Shown: piece by piece, positions 44,537 to 52,210 of the stretch
Layout of the letters: each line of letters starts with the position of its first letter
Numbering within the stretch: position 1 is the first letter of the stretch
Assembly (NCBI RefSeq): GCF_001428565.1
Contig: NZ_LMIA01000007.1
Coordinates: 310,001-374,000 of the forward strand
DNA length: 64,000 nucleotides
Direction of reading: 5' to 3'
DNA from: Nocardioides sp. Root190
GTDB lineage: Bacteria; Actinomycetota; Actinomycetes; Propionibacteriales; Nocardioidaceae
The notes under the pieces: model-generated
Databases searched by the model: none
Told to the model about the DNA's origin: nothing
Seen by the model: the letters and a program-made list of their open reading frames with translations, nothing else
Position numbers and translations under genes: made by a program

Positions 44537-45244
44537 GTGACGCAGCCACCGCCCGACCAGCAGCCCACCCAGCACGCCCCGCAGCGGCCGCCGGTTCCTC
44601 CCCAGCAGCCGCAGGGTCAGCAGTGGCCGGTCGCCCAGCCGCCGGTTGCCCAGCCGCCGAACCCCTACGCCAGCGGGTCCGGCGCGCCGTACCAGCAGCA
44701 GCCGCCGTACGGCCAGCCCTACGGTCAGCAGCCCTACCAGCCGCCGTTCCAGCAGCCGCCGAGCAGTGGCGGCGCGGGCAAGGCGATCGCCATCATCGTC
44801 GCGGCGATCATCCTGGTGGTGCTGCTGTTCTGCGGCGGCATCATCGCGCTGATCTTCTGGATCGCCGGCAATGTCGAGGACTCGGTCAACGAGTGGGACG
44901 CCGACCGGGTCGGTGGACGCGACAACCCGATCACCGTGGAGATGGGCGAGGCGTTCGAGATCGACGGCGTGGAGTACGCCGAGGGCTGGTCCGTCCAGCC
45001 GCCGGCCGACAACTACAGCGGCCACTCGGTGACCGGACTGACGGCGACCAACGAGCGCGAGGACGGGTCGAGCAAGTACGTCTCCCTGTCCTTCACCTTC
45101 GTCGCCGCCGACGACGTGGAGGTCGCCGAGATCAGCTGCTACAGCGACGGCAGCATCAGCAACGGCAACTCCGAGGACCTCGAGTGCCGCGGCTACGACG
45201 AGATCACCGCGACCTACGACCACATCGAGGTGTCCGCCTCGTAG
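44537..45244 (+). CDS. Pro/Gln-rich single-pass membrane protein with extracytoplasmic domain
   Basis: 235 residues from GTG 44537. Residues 1-79 are Pro/Gln/Tyr-rich and low complexity; a membrane helix follows at about 83-108 (AIAIIVAAIILVVLLFCGGIIALIFWI), then an acidic outer domain of about 125 residues with two cysteines. The same architecture as the 8907 and 10805 proteins, but the outer domain looks like a DUF4352-type beta-sandwich (VEMGEAFEIDGVEYAEGW..., SLSFTFVAADDVEV). Function unknown. Confidence 0.75.
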   Translation: MTQPPPDQQPTQHAPQRPPVPPQQPQGQQWPVAQPPVAQPPNPYASGSGAPYQQQPPYGQPYGQQPYQPPFQQPPSSGGAGKAIAIIVAAIILVVLLFCGGIIALIFWIAGNVEDSVNEWDADRVGGRDNPITVEMGEAFEIDGVEYAEGWSVQPPADNYSGHSVTGLTATNEREDGSSKYVSLSFTFVAADDVEVAEISCYSDGSISNGNSEDLECRGYDEITATYDHIEVSAS

Positions 45245-45285
45245 GACTCCCACGCGAGCGGGCCAGGATCGCTAGCATCGGCCGG

Positions 45286-46101
45286 GTGAGCGACAGTGAG
45301 CTGCTGAGCGGGTACGTCGACGCGTGGTGGACCTCGATCCAGGACTTCCTCGTCCTGCTCGAGGACCTCGCCCCGGAGGACTGGGCCAGGCCCACCGACC
45401 TCGCGGGCTGGGACGTGAAGGCAGTCGCCTCGCACACCGCCCACCTCGAGTCGCTGCTGGCCGGAGGCCCGGACGAGTCGGCCGAGGTCGGCGAGGCCCC
45501 GCACATCACCAGTCCGATGGGTCAGTTCACCGAGATCGGCGTGATCACCCGGCGCGAGCGCGAGCCCGCCTCGATCGTCGAGGAGATCCGCGAGGTCACC
45601 GCCCGGCGGTACGCCGCCCTGCAGGCGGACCCGCCGACCGACGGTGCGGCCCCCGCGCCCGGGCTGTTCGGCATGATCGGCTGGAACACCCGCACCCTGT
45701 TGCGCAACCGTCCGCTCGACGTGTGGATGCACGAGCAGGACATCCGGCGCGCGGTGGACCGGCCGGGTGGCCTGGACTCCCCGGGTGCCCGACACACGGC
45801 CGACTACCTCGTGGAGGCGTTCGGGTTCGTGGTCGGCAAGAAGGTCGGCCCGCCTGCGGGCACGACCGCCGTCCTGGAGGTCGAGGGCAGCCCCCCGATC
45901 ACGGTCGAGATCGGACCGGACGGTCGCGGCCGTCGGGCCGAGGTCACGCCGAGTGACCCGACCGTGCGCGTCGCGATGGACCGCGAGAGCTTCATCGTCC
46001 TCGCCGGCGGCCGCCGCGCGGCCGCGCCGGGCGCCGTCGTCGTCTCGGGCGACGAGGACCTCGGTCGCCGCATCGTCGACCAGCTCGCCACCACTCCGTA
46101 G
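45286..46101 (+). CDS. Maleylpyruvate isomerase-family mycothiol-dependent (DinB-fold) protein
   Basis: 271 residues from GTG 45286. The N-terminal DinB-like four-helix domain contains the metal-ligand motifs WDVKAVASHTAHLE and LDVWMHEQDIRRAV. The C-terminal SCP2-like part (PPITVEIGPDGRG...VRVAMDRESFIVLAGGR) completes the MDMPI architecture. Family members use mycothiol, the thiol of actinobacteria, for isomerisation or conjugation reactions; substrate unknown. 17 bp upstream of the SDR gene, so possibly co-transcribed. Confidence 0.9.
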   Translation: MSDSELLSGYVDAWWTSIQDFLVLLEDLAPEDWARPTDLAGWDVKAVASHTAHLESLLAGGPDESAEVGEAPHITSPMGQFTEIGVITRREREPASIVEEIREVTARRYAALQADPPTDGAAPAPGLFGMIGWNTRTLLRNRPLDVWMHEQDIRRAVDRPGGLDSPGARHTADYLVEAFGFVVGKKVGPPAGTTAVLEVEGSPPITVEIGPDGRGRRAEVTPSDPTVRVAMDRESFIVLAGGRRAAAPGAVVVSGDEDLGRRIVDQLATTP

Positions 46102-46118
46102 CTCCGTAGGGGATCCTG

Positions 46119-47048
46119 ATGTCCGAGAAGTGGAACGTCGCCGACCTGCCGGACCAGACCGGCCGCACGATCGTGCTCACCGGTCCGACGCTCGGCGGAC
46201 TCGGCCACCACACCGCCCTCGAGCTCGCTCGCCACGGTGCCCGGGTCGTCCTGGCCGGGCGCACCCCGGCGAAGGTCGAGGAGACCGTCGGGGCGATCCG
46301 CGCCGAGGTGCCGGGTGCCGCGCTCGAGGCGCTGCACCTCGACCTGGCCAGTCTCGCGTCAGTGCGCTCGGCCGCCACGGCTGCCGAGCAGATCGGGCCG
46401 ATCGACGTCCTGATCAACAACGCCGGGGTGATGGGCACGTCGTACTCCCGCACGGCCGACGGCCTCGACCTGCAGATGGCGACGAACCACTTCGGGCCGT
46501 TCCTGCTGACCGGCCTGCTGCTGCCGCAACTGGCGAAGAGCGATGGCGGGCGGGTCGTGAACGTGTCGTCGATCTTCCACAACTTCGCCGGCAAGGCGCC
46601 GCTCGGCGACCCGCGCGAGCAGCACGGCCGCTACAGCAAGTGGAAGGTCTACGGGCAGTCGAAGCTGGCCAACCTGTACTTCACCGCCGAGCTCGACCGT
46701 CGCCTGCGGGTGGCGAACCTGCCGGTGCACGCCCTCGCCGCGCACCCCGGGTTCGCGGGCACGCACCTCGCCGCTAACGGGCAGTACGGCCGCTCGGCAG
46801 GCGGCATCGCCACGATCCTCGATGCCGGGGTCAGGGCGGTGTCCCAGTCTGCGGCGGCCGGCGCCTGGCCCTCCCTGATGGCCGCGACCGACGACCTGCC
46901 CGGCAACACCTTCGTCGGCCCCAGCGGGCCGGGTCAGATGTCCGGTTCGCCGCGCATCGTCGGGCGCAGCAAGCTGGCCCGTGACGAGAACGCCTCTCGC
47001 GTGCTGTGGGAGATCAGCGAGGAGACCGTCGACCTGCGGTACCCCTGA
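46119..47048 (+). CDS. SDR family NAD(P)-dependent oxidoreductase
   Basis: 309 residues from ATG 46119. Rossmann motif TGPTLGGLG (21-29), a variant of TGxxxGIG; NNAGV; serine in VNVSSIFHN; and Y178-x3-K182 in VYGQSKLAN complete the catalytic set. Length and the C-terminal LAAHPGFAGTHL segment fit the retinol dehydrogenase/WWOX-like SDR subgroup. Substrate unknown. Follows the mycothiol-dependent protein by 17 bp. Confidence 0.92.
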   Translation: MSEKWNVADLPDQTGRTIVLTGPTLGGLGHHTALELARHGARVVLAGRTPAKVEETVGAIRAEVPGAALEALHLDLASLASVRSAATAAEQIGPIDVLINNAGVMGTSYSRTADGLDLQMATNHFGPFLLTGLLLPQLAKSDGGRVVNVSSIFHNFAGKAPLGDPREQHGRYSKWKVYGQSKLANLYFTAELDRRLRVANLPVHALAAHPGFAGTHLAANGQYGRSAGGIATILDAGVRAVSQSAAAGAWPSLMAATDDLPGNTFVGPSGPGQMSGSPRIVGRSKLARDENASRVLWEISEETVDLRYP

Positions 47049-47123
47049 GGACCCCTACCAAGGTCGGGGGAGTCGCTACCCGGGCAGGATGCCGTGACGG
47101 GTCCGGCTTCCTAACGTGGAGGC

Positions 47124-47816
47124 ATGCCAGAGACGAAGCCGCCGGTCCAGGTGTGGGAAGGGCGGGTCGAGGAGCGCGCCCACCGGGTGGAGCTGAGCGC
47201 CGGCCTCCTTCCGAGGGCGACCTGGTACGTCGACGGCGAGGAGGTCGCGACCGCCAAGGTCGCCGACCAGAAGGCGTCACTGAGTGCCGAAGGCCTCGGC
47301 CGGGTCGTCGTACGGACCTCCTGGTTCGGTGCTCCGCGCCGGGCGAACCTGCTCGGCGAGGACGAGCTCCTGGGCGGCACCGAGCTGATGCCGGAACCTG
47401 GTTCGCCGGCGGCCCGCCATCTCGACGCCGCGGTGGCCCACCCGACGCGCCACACGATGCTGCAGACCGGCGGTGCCGCGGCCGGCGTCGTCGTACCCAT
47501 CGTCCTGATCGCCCTGCTCGTGCGCCTGGCCGACCGGATCCCGTGGCCGGACCTGCCGCGCATTCCGTGGCCCGACCTGCCGAGCATCCCGTGGCCGAGC
47601 ATCCCCTGGCCGGACATCCCGTGGCCGGACGTGGCGCTGCCGGGGTGGGTGGAGCCGCTCGCCGACTCCGCGAAGTACGTCGTGCCGGTCGTGGTCGCGT
47701 TCGTGCTCGCGCGTGCCGAGATCAGGCGGCGCCGTCAGCACCAGGACGAGGCGAGTGCGCCTCCGGAACAGACGGACGGTCAGGTCGGACCGGTTGATTC
47801 TGAGGATCGGCGCTGA
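47124..47816 (+). CDS. Membrane protein with repeated IPWP segment
   Basis: 230 residues from ATG 47124. The N-terminal about 100 residues form a soluble beta-rich domain (VWEGRVEERAHRVELSAGLL, WYVDGEEVATAKV). A membrane helix follows at about 112-132 (GAAAGVVVPIVLIALLVRL), then five IPWP units (IPWPDLPR, IPWPDLPS, IPWPS, IPWPD, IPWPDVALP), a second helix (KYVVPVVVAFVLARA) and a basic tail. The Trp/Pro repeat connects the two membrane helices. No family recognised. Confidence 0.7.
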   Translation: MPETKPPVQVWEGRVEERAHRVELSAGLLPRATWYVDGEEVATAKVADQKASLSAEGLGRVVVRTSWFGAPRRANLLGEDELLGGTELMPEPGSPAARHLDAAVAHPTRHTMLQTGGAAAGVVVPIVLIALLVRLADRIPWPDLPRIPWPDLPSIPWPSIPWPDIPWPDVALPGWVEPLADSAKYVVPVVVAFVLARAEIRRRRQHQDEASAPPEQTDGQVGPVDSEDRR

Positions 47817-47878
47817 CCGATCGGACACTCCCGCGCCGATCCCGGGTCACCGCGGACGTTGGTCCCTACCGTGACGCC

Positions 47879-48133
47879 ATGGCAGTGGTGCGCAAGACGG
47901 AGTCGTGGCTGTGGTTCGTGCCCGCGTCCTCGGTGCTGCTCGGACTGGTCTACCTGGTGCGGCACGAGGAGTTCCTCGGCCTGTGCTGGGTCGGGATCGG
48001 GACCGTCGCGACGCTGCGCGACTACCTCCACGCGCGTCGGCCGAAGCTGGCGGCCGCCATCACCGGCGCCGGCGCAGCCGTGGCACTGGTCATCGCGCTC
48101 ACGCTGATGCGGCATGCGCTGGAGACCCTCTGA
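47879..48133 (+). CDS. Small two-helix membrane protein
   Basis: 84 residues from ATG 47879. Two hydrophobic segments (LWFVPASSVLLGLVYLV and the region AAAITGAGAAVALVIALTLM) with a basic connecting loop. No motif or family recognised. Same direction as the preceding gene, 62 bp apart. Confidence 0.65.
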   Translation: MAVVRKTESWLWFVPASSVLLGLVYLVRHEEFLGLCWVGIGTVATLRDYLHARRPKLAAAITGAGAAVALVIALTLMRHALETL

Positions 48134-48151
48134 GGCTCGCCGTTCCGCACG

Positions 48152-48295
48152 TCAGGCGGCGAAGGTCCCCGGCATCACGGTGGGCTCGCAGTCGCAGGTG
48201 TCGCTGCACGCCAGGAAGGTGTGCACCGCGTGGCCGCACGCCGGGCACGGCAGGTCGTGGCTGAGGTGGTGCTGGTTCGGGGTGGTGGTCCACAT
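48152..48295 (-). CDS. 47-aa cysteine-rich small protein
   Basis: ATG 48295 is preceded by GAGGAGAC on the minus strand. The product holds CPACGH followed by C.....CDC (five cysteines and several histidines in 47 residues), reading as a small zinc-binding knuckle. It lies between convergent and divergent neighbours in a gap otherwise empty. Codon use and ribosome site support a real gene; function unknown. Too short for most gene callers. Confidence 0.7.
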   Translation of the reverse strand: MWTTTPNQHHLSHDLPCPACGHAVHTFLACSDTCDCEPTVMPGTFAA

Positions 48296-48381
48296 GGCCC
48301 GGTCTCCTCGTCGGCTCGTGGTGTGTCGTCACTGGGACCACGAACCAGATCGGCCAGATACGACCCCGGAGGAGAATTCTG

Positions 48382-48780
48382 GTGAGGCTTTCCGTCGTGA
48401 GCCGTAGGGTCGGCGCCATGGACCCCGCTGTCTTCGCCGCCTTCAACGCCCATGTCTCCGCGGTCCGGTTCACTCCCGTACGCATCCGCGAGGGCTATGA
48501 CATGGCAGCCGTCGACGACCTCCTGGACTCCCTCGTGGTGATCGGGGCGAGTGGCGGCGACGTGCAGAAGGCCGTCGCGGAGAGCCATCTGCCGGTGGTC
48601 CGACTCCGCGAGGGCTACGCGATCGCGCAGGTCGACACGTTCCTCAAGGAATTCGTCCGGATCGCGCGTGACCCCGAGGGCCTGCTGCGCGGGTCGTCGC
48701 CGTACCCGCCGCACTCGGCGTACCCGCCGCACCAAACGGGCGGCTGGTGGTCCCGTTTCTTCGGACGCCGGTCCGGCTAG
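48382..48780 (+). CDS. Small protein with two tandem DivIVA-type motifs
   Basis: 132 residues from GTG 48382, preceded by a full GGAGGAG seven bases upstream; ATG 48418 is an alternative without such a site. Two copies of the DivIVA/Antigen 84 N-terminal motif: TPVRIREGYDMAAVDDLLDSL and LPVVRLREGYAIAQVDTFLKEF. No long coiled coil follows, unlike Wag31; instead a short Pro/Tyr-rich tail and a basic end. In DivIVA this motif is the membrane-curvature/dimer head. Its stop shares the CTAG palindrome with the convergent crotonase stop. Confidence 0.8.
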   Translation: MRLSVVSRRVGAMDPAVFAAFNAHVSAVRFTPVRIREGYDMAAVDDLLDSLVVIGASGGDVQKAVAESHLPVVRLREGYAIAQVDTFLKEFVRIARDPEGLLRGSSPYPPHSAYPPHQTGGWWSRFFGRRSG

Positions 48781-49571
48781 CGGCCCCGCGGGCCGTACAC
48801 CGCTTCGGCCTTCTTGAACGCCGCCTCGCGGGCCGCCTTCGTGTTGCGCGCGACGAGCAGGTGGGCCTGCTCGATCCGCTCGCGCGCGAAGGTCCTGCGC
48901 GGGGAGGCGTTCCACGTGTCGTTGAAGAGGCGCTTCGCCGCCGCGACGGCGTCGGGGGACTTGCGCGACAGCTCGTTGGCCAGCGCGAGGGCACCGGTGA
49001 GCGGGTCGTTGTCGAGGCGGGTGACCAGGCCGAGCTCCTTGGCGCGGGAGCCGTCGAACACCTCGGCGCTCATCGTCAGCAGCTTCGCCTGGTCGATCCC
49101 GACGAGCTCCTTGAGCGCCTGGACGCCCGACATGTCGGGGATCAGGCCCCACTTGCCCTCGAGCACCGACCACCGCGAGTCCGGCGTCGCGATCCGGAAG
49201 TCAGCGGCCAGTGCGATCTGGAGTCCGCCGCCCAGGCAGTGCCCGTGCACGGCCGCGATCACCGGCACCGGGATCCGGCGGAAGGCCCACGGGGCTTCCT
49301 GGAAGGTGTTGGTGCCCCGGAGCGGACGCGGGACGAACGCCTTCACCAGTCCACCCGGGTTGCGCATGACCGACGCGAAGTCGAGGCCCGCGCAGAACGC
49401 GTCCCCCTGGCCGCTGATGATCACCGCGCGCAGGGACTTGTCCCTGCGCAGCCGGTTCGCCGTCGCGACCAGGTCGTCGAGGACGTCCAGCGTCAGCGCG
49501 TTGAGCTTGTCCGGCCGGACCAGCTGGACGTGGGCGATGCCGTCGGTGATCGTGCAGGTCACGTTGCTCAT
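48777..49571 (-). CDS. Crotonase/enoyl-CoA hydratase family protein
   Basis: 264 residues from ATG 49571 (MSNVTCTITDGIAHVQL); ATG 49580 three codons upstream is an alternative. Crotonase features: LVRPDKLNALTLDVLDDLV, the CoA/oxyanion loop FCAGLDFAS and AAVHGHCLGGGLQIALAADFRIA. The two catalytic glutamates of a true hydratase (ECH1 type) are not obvious, so the reaction (hydratase, isomerase or other) is uncertain. A GTTACC-N4-GGTAGC dyad sits nine bases before the ATG. Confidence 0.92.
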   Translation of the reverse strand: MSNVTCTITDGIAHVQLVRPDKLNALTLDVLDDLVATANRLRRDKSLRAVIISGQGDAFCAGLDFASVMRNPGGLVKAFVPRPLRGTNTFQEAPWAFRRIPVPVIAAVHGHCLGGGLQIALAADFRIATPDSRWSVLEGKWGLIPDMSGVQALKELVGIDQAKLLTMSAEVFDGSRAKELGLVTRLDNDPLTGALALANELSRKSPDAVAAAKRLFNDTWNASPRRTFARERIEQAHLLVARNTKAAREAAFKKAEAVYGPRGR

Positions 49572-49580
49572 GGGGAGCAT

Positions 49581-49596
49581 GCTACCCGTCGGTAAC
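49581..49596. promoter_or_regulatory. Candidate operator GTTACC-GACG-GGTAGC (minus strand) upstream of the crotonase
   Basis: TACC/GGTA arms with a 4-bp spacer, nine bases before the ATG at 49571. Member of the GTTACY-N4-RGTARS set. Confidence 0.45.
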
Positions 49597-49601
49597 CGTC
49601 G

Positions 49602-49647
49602 GATGTCATGCGATCTGGCTGCCGGGGCAGCCGCATCGCATGACATC
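49602..49647 (-). terminator. Long hairpin terminator after the desaturase gene
   Basis: 13-bp perfect arms GATGTCATGCGAT (49602-49614) and ATCGCATGACATC (49635-49647) enclose an inner GGCTGCC/GGCAGCC stem. It lies 42 bp beyond the desaturase stop and before the crotonase promoter, so it likely separates the two units. Confidence 0.75.
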
Positions 49648-49689
49648 CCGCGGGATGGTTCAGCCCCGCTCAGTCGAGCTCGGCCCGGA

Positions 49690-50928
49690 TCAGGCAGCCT
49701 CGGCGTACTCCTGCTTGGCCTTGCGCTCGAGCAGCTTCAGCATCACGCGACGCTTGCGCTTGTCGGCGGTGGTGATCTTGTAGAGCGCGACCAGCTGGGT
49801 CGGCAGGTTCGTGGGCGTGGTGGTCTCGAGCCAGCCGTTGGGGAAGGACAGGCGGATCACCTTGTGCCAGGCACTGGCCACCTGCGGGACGAAGGGGCGG
49901 GTCAGGTAGGTGAGCTCGTACTTGTCGAAGACGGCCTTCACCTTCGGCGCGACCTCGGCGTAGCGGTTGCTCGGGAGGTCGGGGAAGAGGTGGTGCTCGA
50001 TCTGGTGGGACAGGTTGCCGCTCATGATGTGCAGTGCGGTCGACCCGGAGAAGTTGGCCGAGCCGAGCATCTGGCGCAGGTACCACTCACCGCGGGTCTC
50101 GTTGTCGGGGATCGACTTCAGCTCGAAGGTCTCGACGCCCTCGGGGAAGTGGCCGCACATGATGACCGAGTGCGACCAGAGGTTGCGGACGACGTTGGCC
50201 GTGACGTTGGCGGCAAGGGTCGGGAGGAAGGAGCCGGTCGGGATCGACAGCGCCGGGTTGACGAGGTAGTCCTTCGTGGCCTGCTTGCGGATCTTCTTCA
50301 GCGTGTCCTTCACGCCCTTCGTGAAGGACTCGGGGCGCTTGTCCTTCGGCTTGGACAGGTTGCGTCCGAGCTCGAGGTCGTAGGCCGCGATGCCGTACTC
50401 GAAGAGGCAGGCGTTGATGAAGTTCCACAGCGGCTGGGCGAGGTAGAGGGGGTACCAGCGCTGCTCCTCGTCGACGCGCATGATGCCGTAGCCGAGGTCG
50501 TTGTCCTTGCCGATGATGTTGGTGTGCGTGTGGTGCACCTGGTTGTGCGAGTGCTTCCAGGCCTCCGAGGGGGTGGCGTTGTCCCACTCCCAGGTCGTCG
50601 AGTGGATCTTCGGGTCGCGCATCCAGTCCCACTGGCCGTGCATGACGTTGTGCCCGATTTCCATGTTCTCGAGGATCTTCGCGACGCTCAGGCCGGCGGT
50701 GCCCAGGATCCAGGCGGGCGGGAAGATGCTGGCCAGCAGCACGGCGCGGCTGCCGAGCTCCAGCTTGCGCTGCACGTCGACGACCTTGCGGATGTAGGCC
50801 GCGTCGCGGTCGCCGCGGGTCTCGATGACCTCGTCGCGGATGGCGTCGAGCTCGGCGCCGAGCGCCTCGATCTGCTCGGGGCTCAGGTGGGCGATCGGGT
50901 TCGCGGGCTTCTTCGTGATCGTGGTCAT
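49690..50928 (-). CDS. Membrane fatty acyl desaturase (DesA3-like)
   Basis: 412 residues from ATG 50928, preceded by a weak purine-rich site. Three histidine boxes of the di-iron desaturases: H93-x3-H97 (GHNVMHGQWDW), H128/H132-H133 (HSHNQVHHTHTN) and HQIEHHLFPDLP near residue 320. Hydrophobic stretches between boxes fit a membrane enzyme. Mycobacterial DesA3, a stearoyl-CoA delta-9 desaturase, is encoded beside its reductase Rv3230c, and here too a matching reductase lies 35 bp upstream in the same operon. Introduces a double bond into acyl-CoA chains, affecting membrane fluidity. Confidence 0.94.
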   Translation of the reverse strand: MTTITKKPANPIAHLSPEQIEALGAELDAIRDEVIETRGDRDAAYIRKVVDVQRKLELGSRAVLLASIFPPAWILGTAGLSVAKILENMEIGHNVMHGQWDWMRDPKIHSTTWEWDNATPSEAWKHSHNQVHHTHTNIIGKDNDLGYGIMRVDEEQRWYPLYLAQPLWNFINACLFEYGIAAYDLELGRNLSKPKDKRPESFTKGVKDTLKKIRKQATKDYLVNPALSIPTGSFLPTLAANVTANVVRNLWSHSVIMCGHFPEGVETFELKSIPDNETRGEWYLRQMLGSANFSGSTALHIMSGNLSHQIEHHLFPDLPSNRYAEVAPKVKAVFDKYELTYLTRPFVPQVASAWHKVIRLSFPNGWLETTTPTNLPTQLVALYKITTADKRKRRVMLKLLERKAKQEYAEAA

Positions 50929-50963
50929 CGTCAGCCTTTCGTCGAGGGGGCGGTCGAGGAGGG

Positions 50964-52118
50964 TCAGTGGTCGATGTGGCAGTCGCCGGCAGCGGCGCTG
51001 ATGCAGGTCTGGATGGGTACGCCGCCCGGGTTGGTCTCACCGGGGACGGCGACGGTGAGGTCGCCGGTGCGCAGGTCGCGGACGGCGCCTGAGGTCATCG
51101 GCAGCACGCAACCCATGCAGATGCCCATCCGGCAGCCGCTCGGCATCAGGACGCCCGCCGACTCGGCGGCGTCGAGGATGGGCACGGAGCCGTCGGTCTC
51201 CACGACCCGGTCGCTCGGGCCGCCGAAGGTCAGCGTGCCACCCTCGGCCTCCACGTCGACGACGGCGGCGCGGAAGCGCTCGGTGTGCAGGGTCAGGCGC
51301 CGCTCGGCGTAGAACTCCTCGAGGGTGTCGAGCAGGCCTGCCGGACCGCAGGCGTACGCCGTGCGCTCGGCCAGGTCGGCGACCTCGGCCTCGAGGTCGG
51401 CGATCGTGAGGAGGCCGTCGGTGTCGGTGTGCCGCTCGACGAGGCGCAGGCGCCCCGCCTCGGCGTGGGCGCGGAGCTCGGCGCCGAAGATGACCTCGTC
51501 ACGCTTCATCGCCGAGTGCACGAGCACGATGTCGAAGGCGGCGACGGCTGCATCACGGGCGGACTCGTTGCGGGAGTAGAGGTTGCGCAGCATGCCGATG
51601 ACGGGCGTGATGCCGGAGCCGGCGGTGACCAGCAGCAGCTTCTGTCGGCGGCCCGCCCGGGCCGGCGTCAGCACGAAGTCGCCCTCGGCCTGCGCGAGGT
51701 GCAGCATCTGACCGGCGCGCGCGTTGCGCACGAGGTGCTGTGAGACGGCGCCGCCGGGGATCGCCTTCACGGTGATGGAGATCCGGCCGTCGCGGCGCGG
51801 GCCGTGGGTCAGCGAGTAGGTGCGCCACAGGCGGATGCCGTTGACGTCGACACCGACCCGGACGTACTGGCCGGGGATGTGACCGGCCCAGTCGCGGCCC
51901 GGCTTGATGACGATGGTCGCCGCGTCAGCGGTCTCGGACTCGACCGACACGATCCGGCCCTGCAGGCCGGCTGCCGCCCCGGTGCGCAGCGGGGCGAAGT
52001 GGTCGAGCAGGTCGTCAACGGTCAGGGGGGTGACCGCGGAGTCGAGGAGGTTGCGCAGCCCCGAGGTCAGGCGGCCGCTGCGGGCTCCTGTGCGGGGCGT
52101 TTCGGTCGTCGTGCTCAC
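50964..52118 (-). CDS. Ferredoxin reductase partner of the desaturase (FAD/NAD(P)/2Fe-2S)
   Basis: 384 residues from GTG 52118, ten bases after GGGAG; a longer frame from 52160 runs into the divergent promoter region. Order of domains: FAD-binding barrel (RTYSLTHGP), nucleotide-binding domain (VTAGSGITPVIGMLR, YACGPAGLLD) and a C-terminal plant-type [2Fe-2S] ferredoxin (CRMGICMGC plus later C). This single-chain electron path from NAD(P)H to the desaturase di-iron centre matches Rv3230c. First gene of the two-gene operon, divergent from the PucR regulator. Confidence 0.92.
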   Translation of the reverse strand: MSTTTETPRTGARSGRLTSGLRNLLDSAVTPLTVDDLLDHFAPLRTGAAAGLQGRIVSVESETADAATIVIKPGRDWAGHIPGQYVRVGVDVNGIRLWRTYSLTHGPRRDGRISITVKAIPGGAVSQHLVRNARAGQMLHLAQAEGDFVLTPARAGRRQKLLLVTAGSGITPVIGMLRNLYSRNESARDAAVAAFDIVLVHSAMKRDEVIFGAELRAHAEAGRLRLVERHTDTDGLLTIADLEAEVADLAERTAYACGPAGLLDTLEEFYAERRLTLHTERFRAAVVDVEAEGGTLTFGGPSDRVVETDGSVPILDAAESAGVLMPSGCRMGICMGCVLPMTSGAVRDLRTGDLTVAVPGETNPGGVPIQTCISAAAGDCHIDH

Positions 52119-52210
52119 ACCATCAAGACTCCCAACATCGCGCGCTAAACTCATGACCACAGTCGGTGAATCTTCCAGGTGTTTTTGTTCGCAGAGAGTA
52201 AAAGAGAGCC
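52119..52210. promoter_or_regulatory. Divergent promoter region, desaturase operon / PucR gene
   Basis: 92 bp between divergent starts, noticeably AT-richer (GTGTTTTTGTTCGCAGAGAG region) than flanking genes. It must hold both promoters. No clear inverted repeat was found, so the PucR binding site is not identified. Confidence 0.5.
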
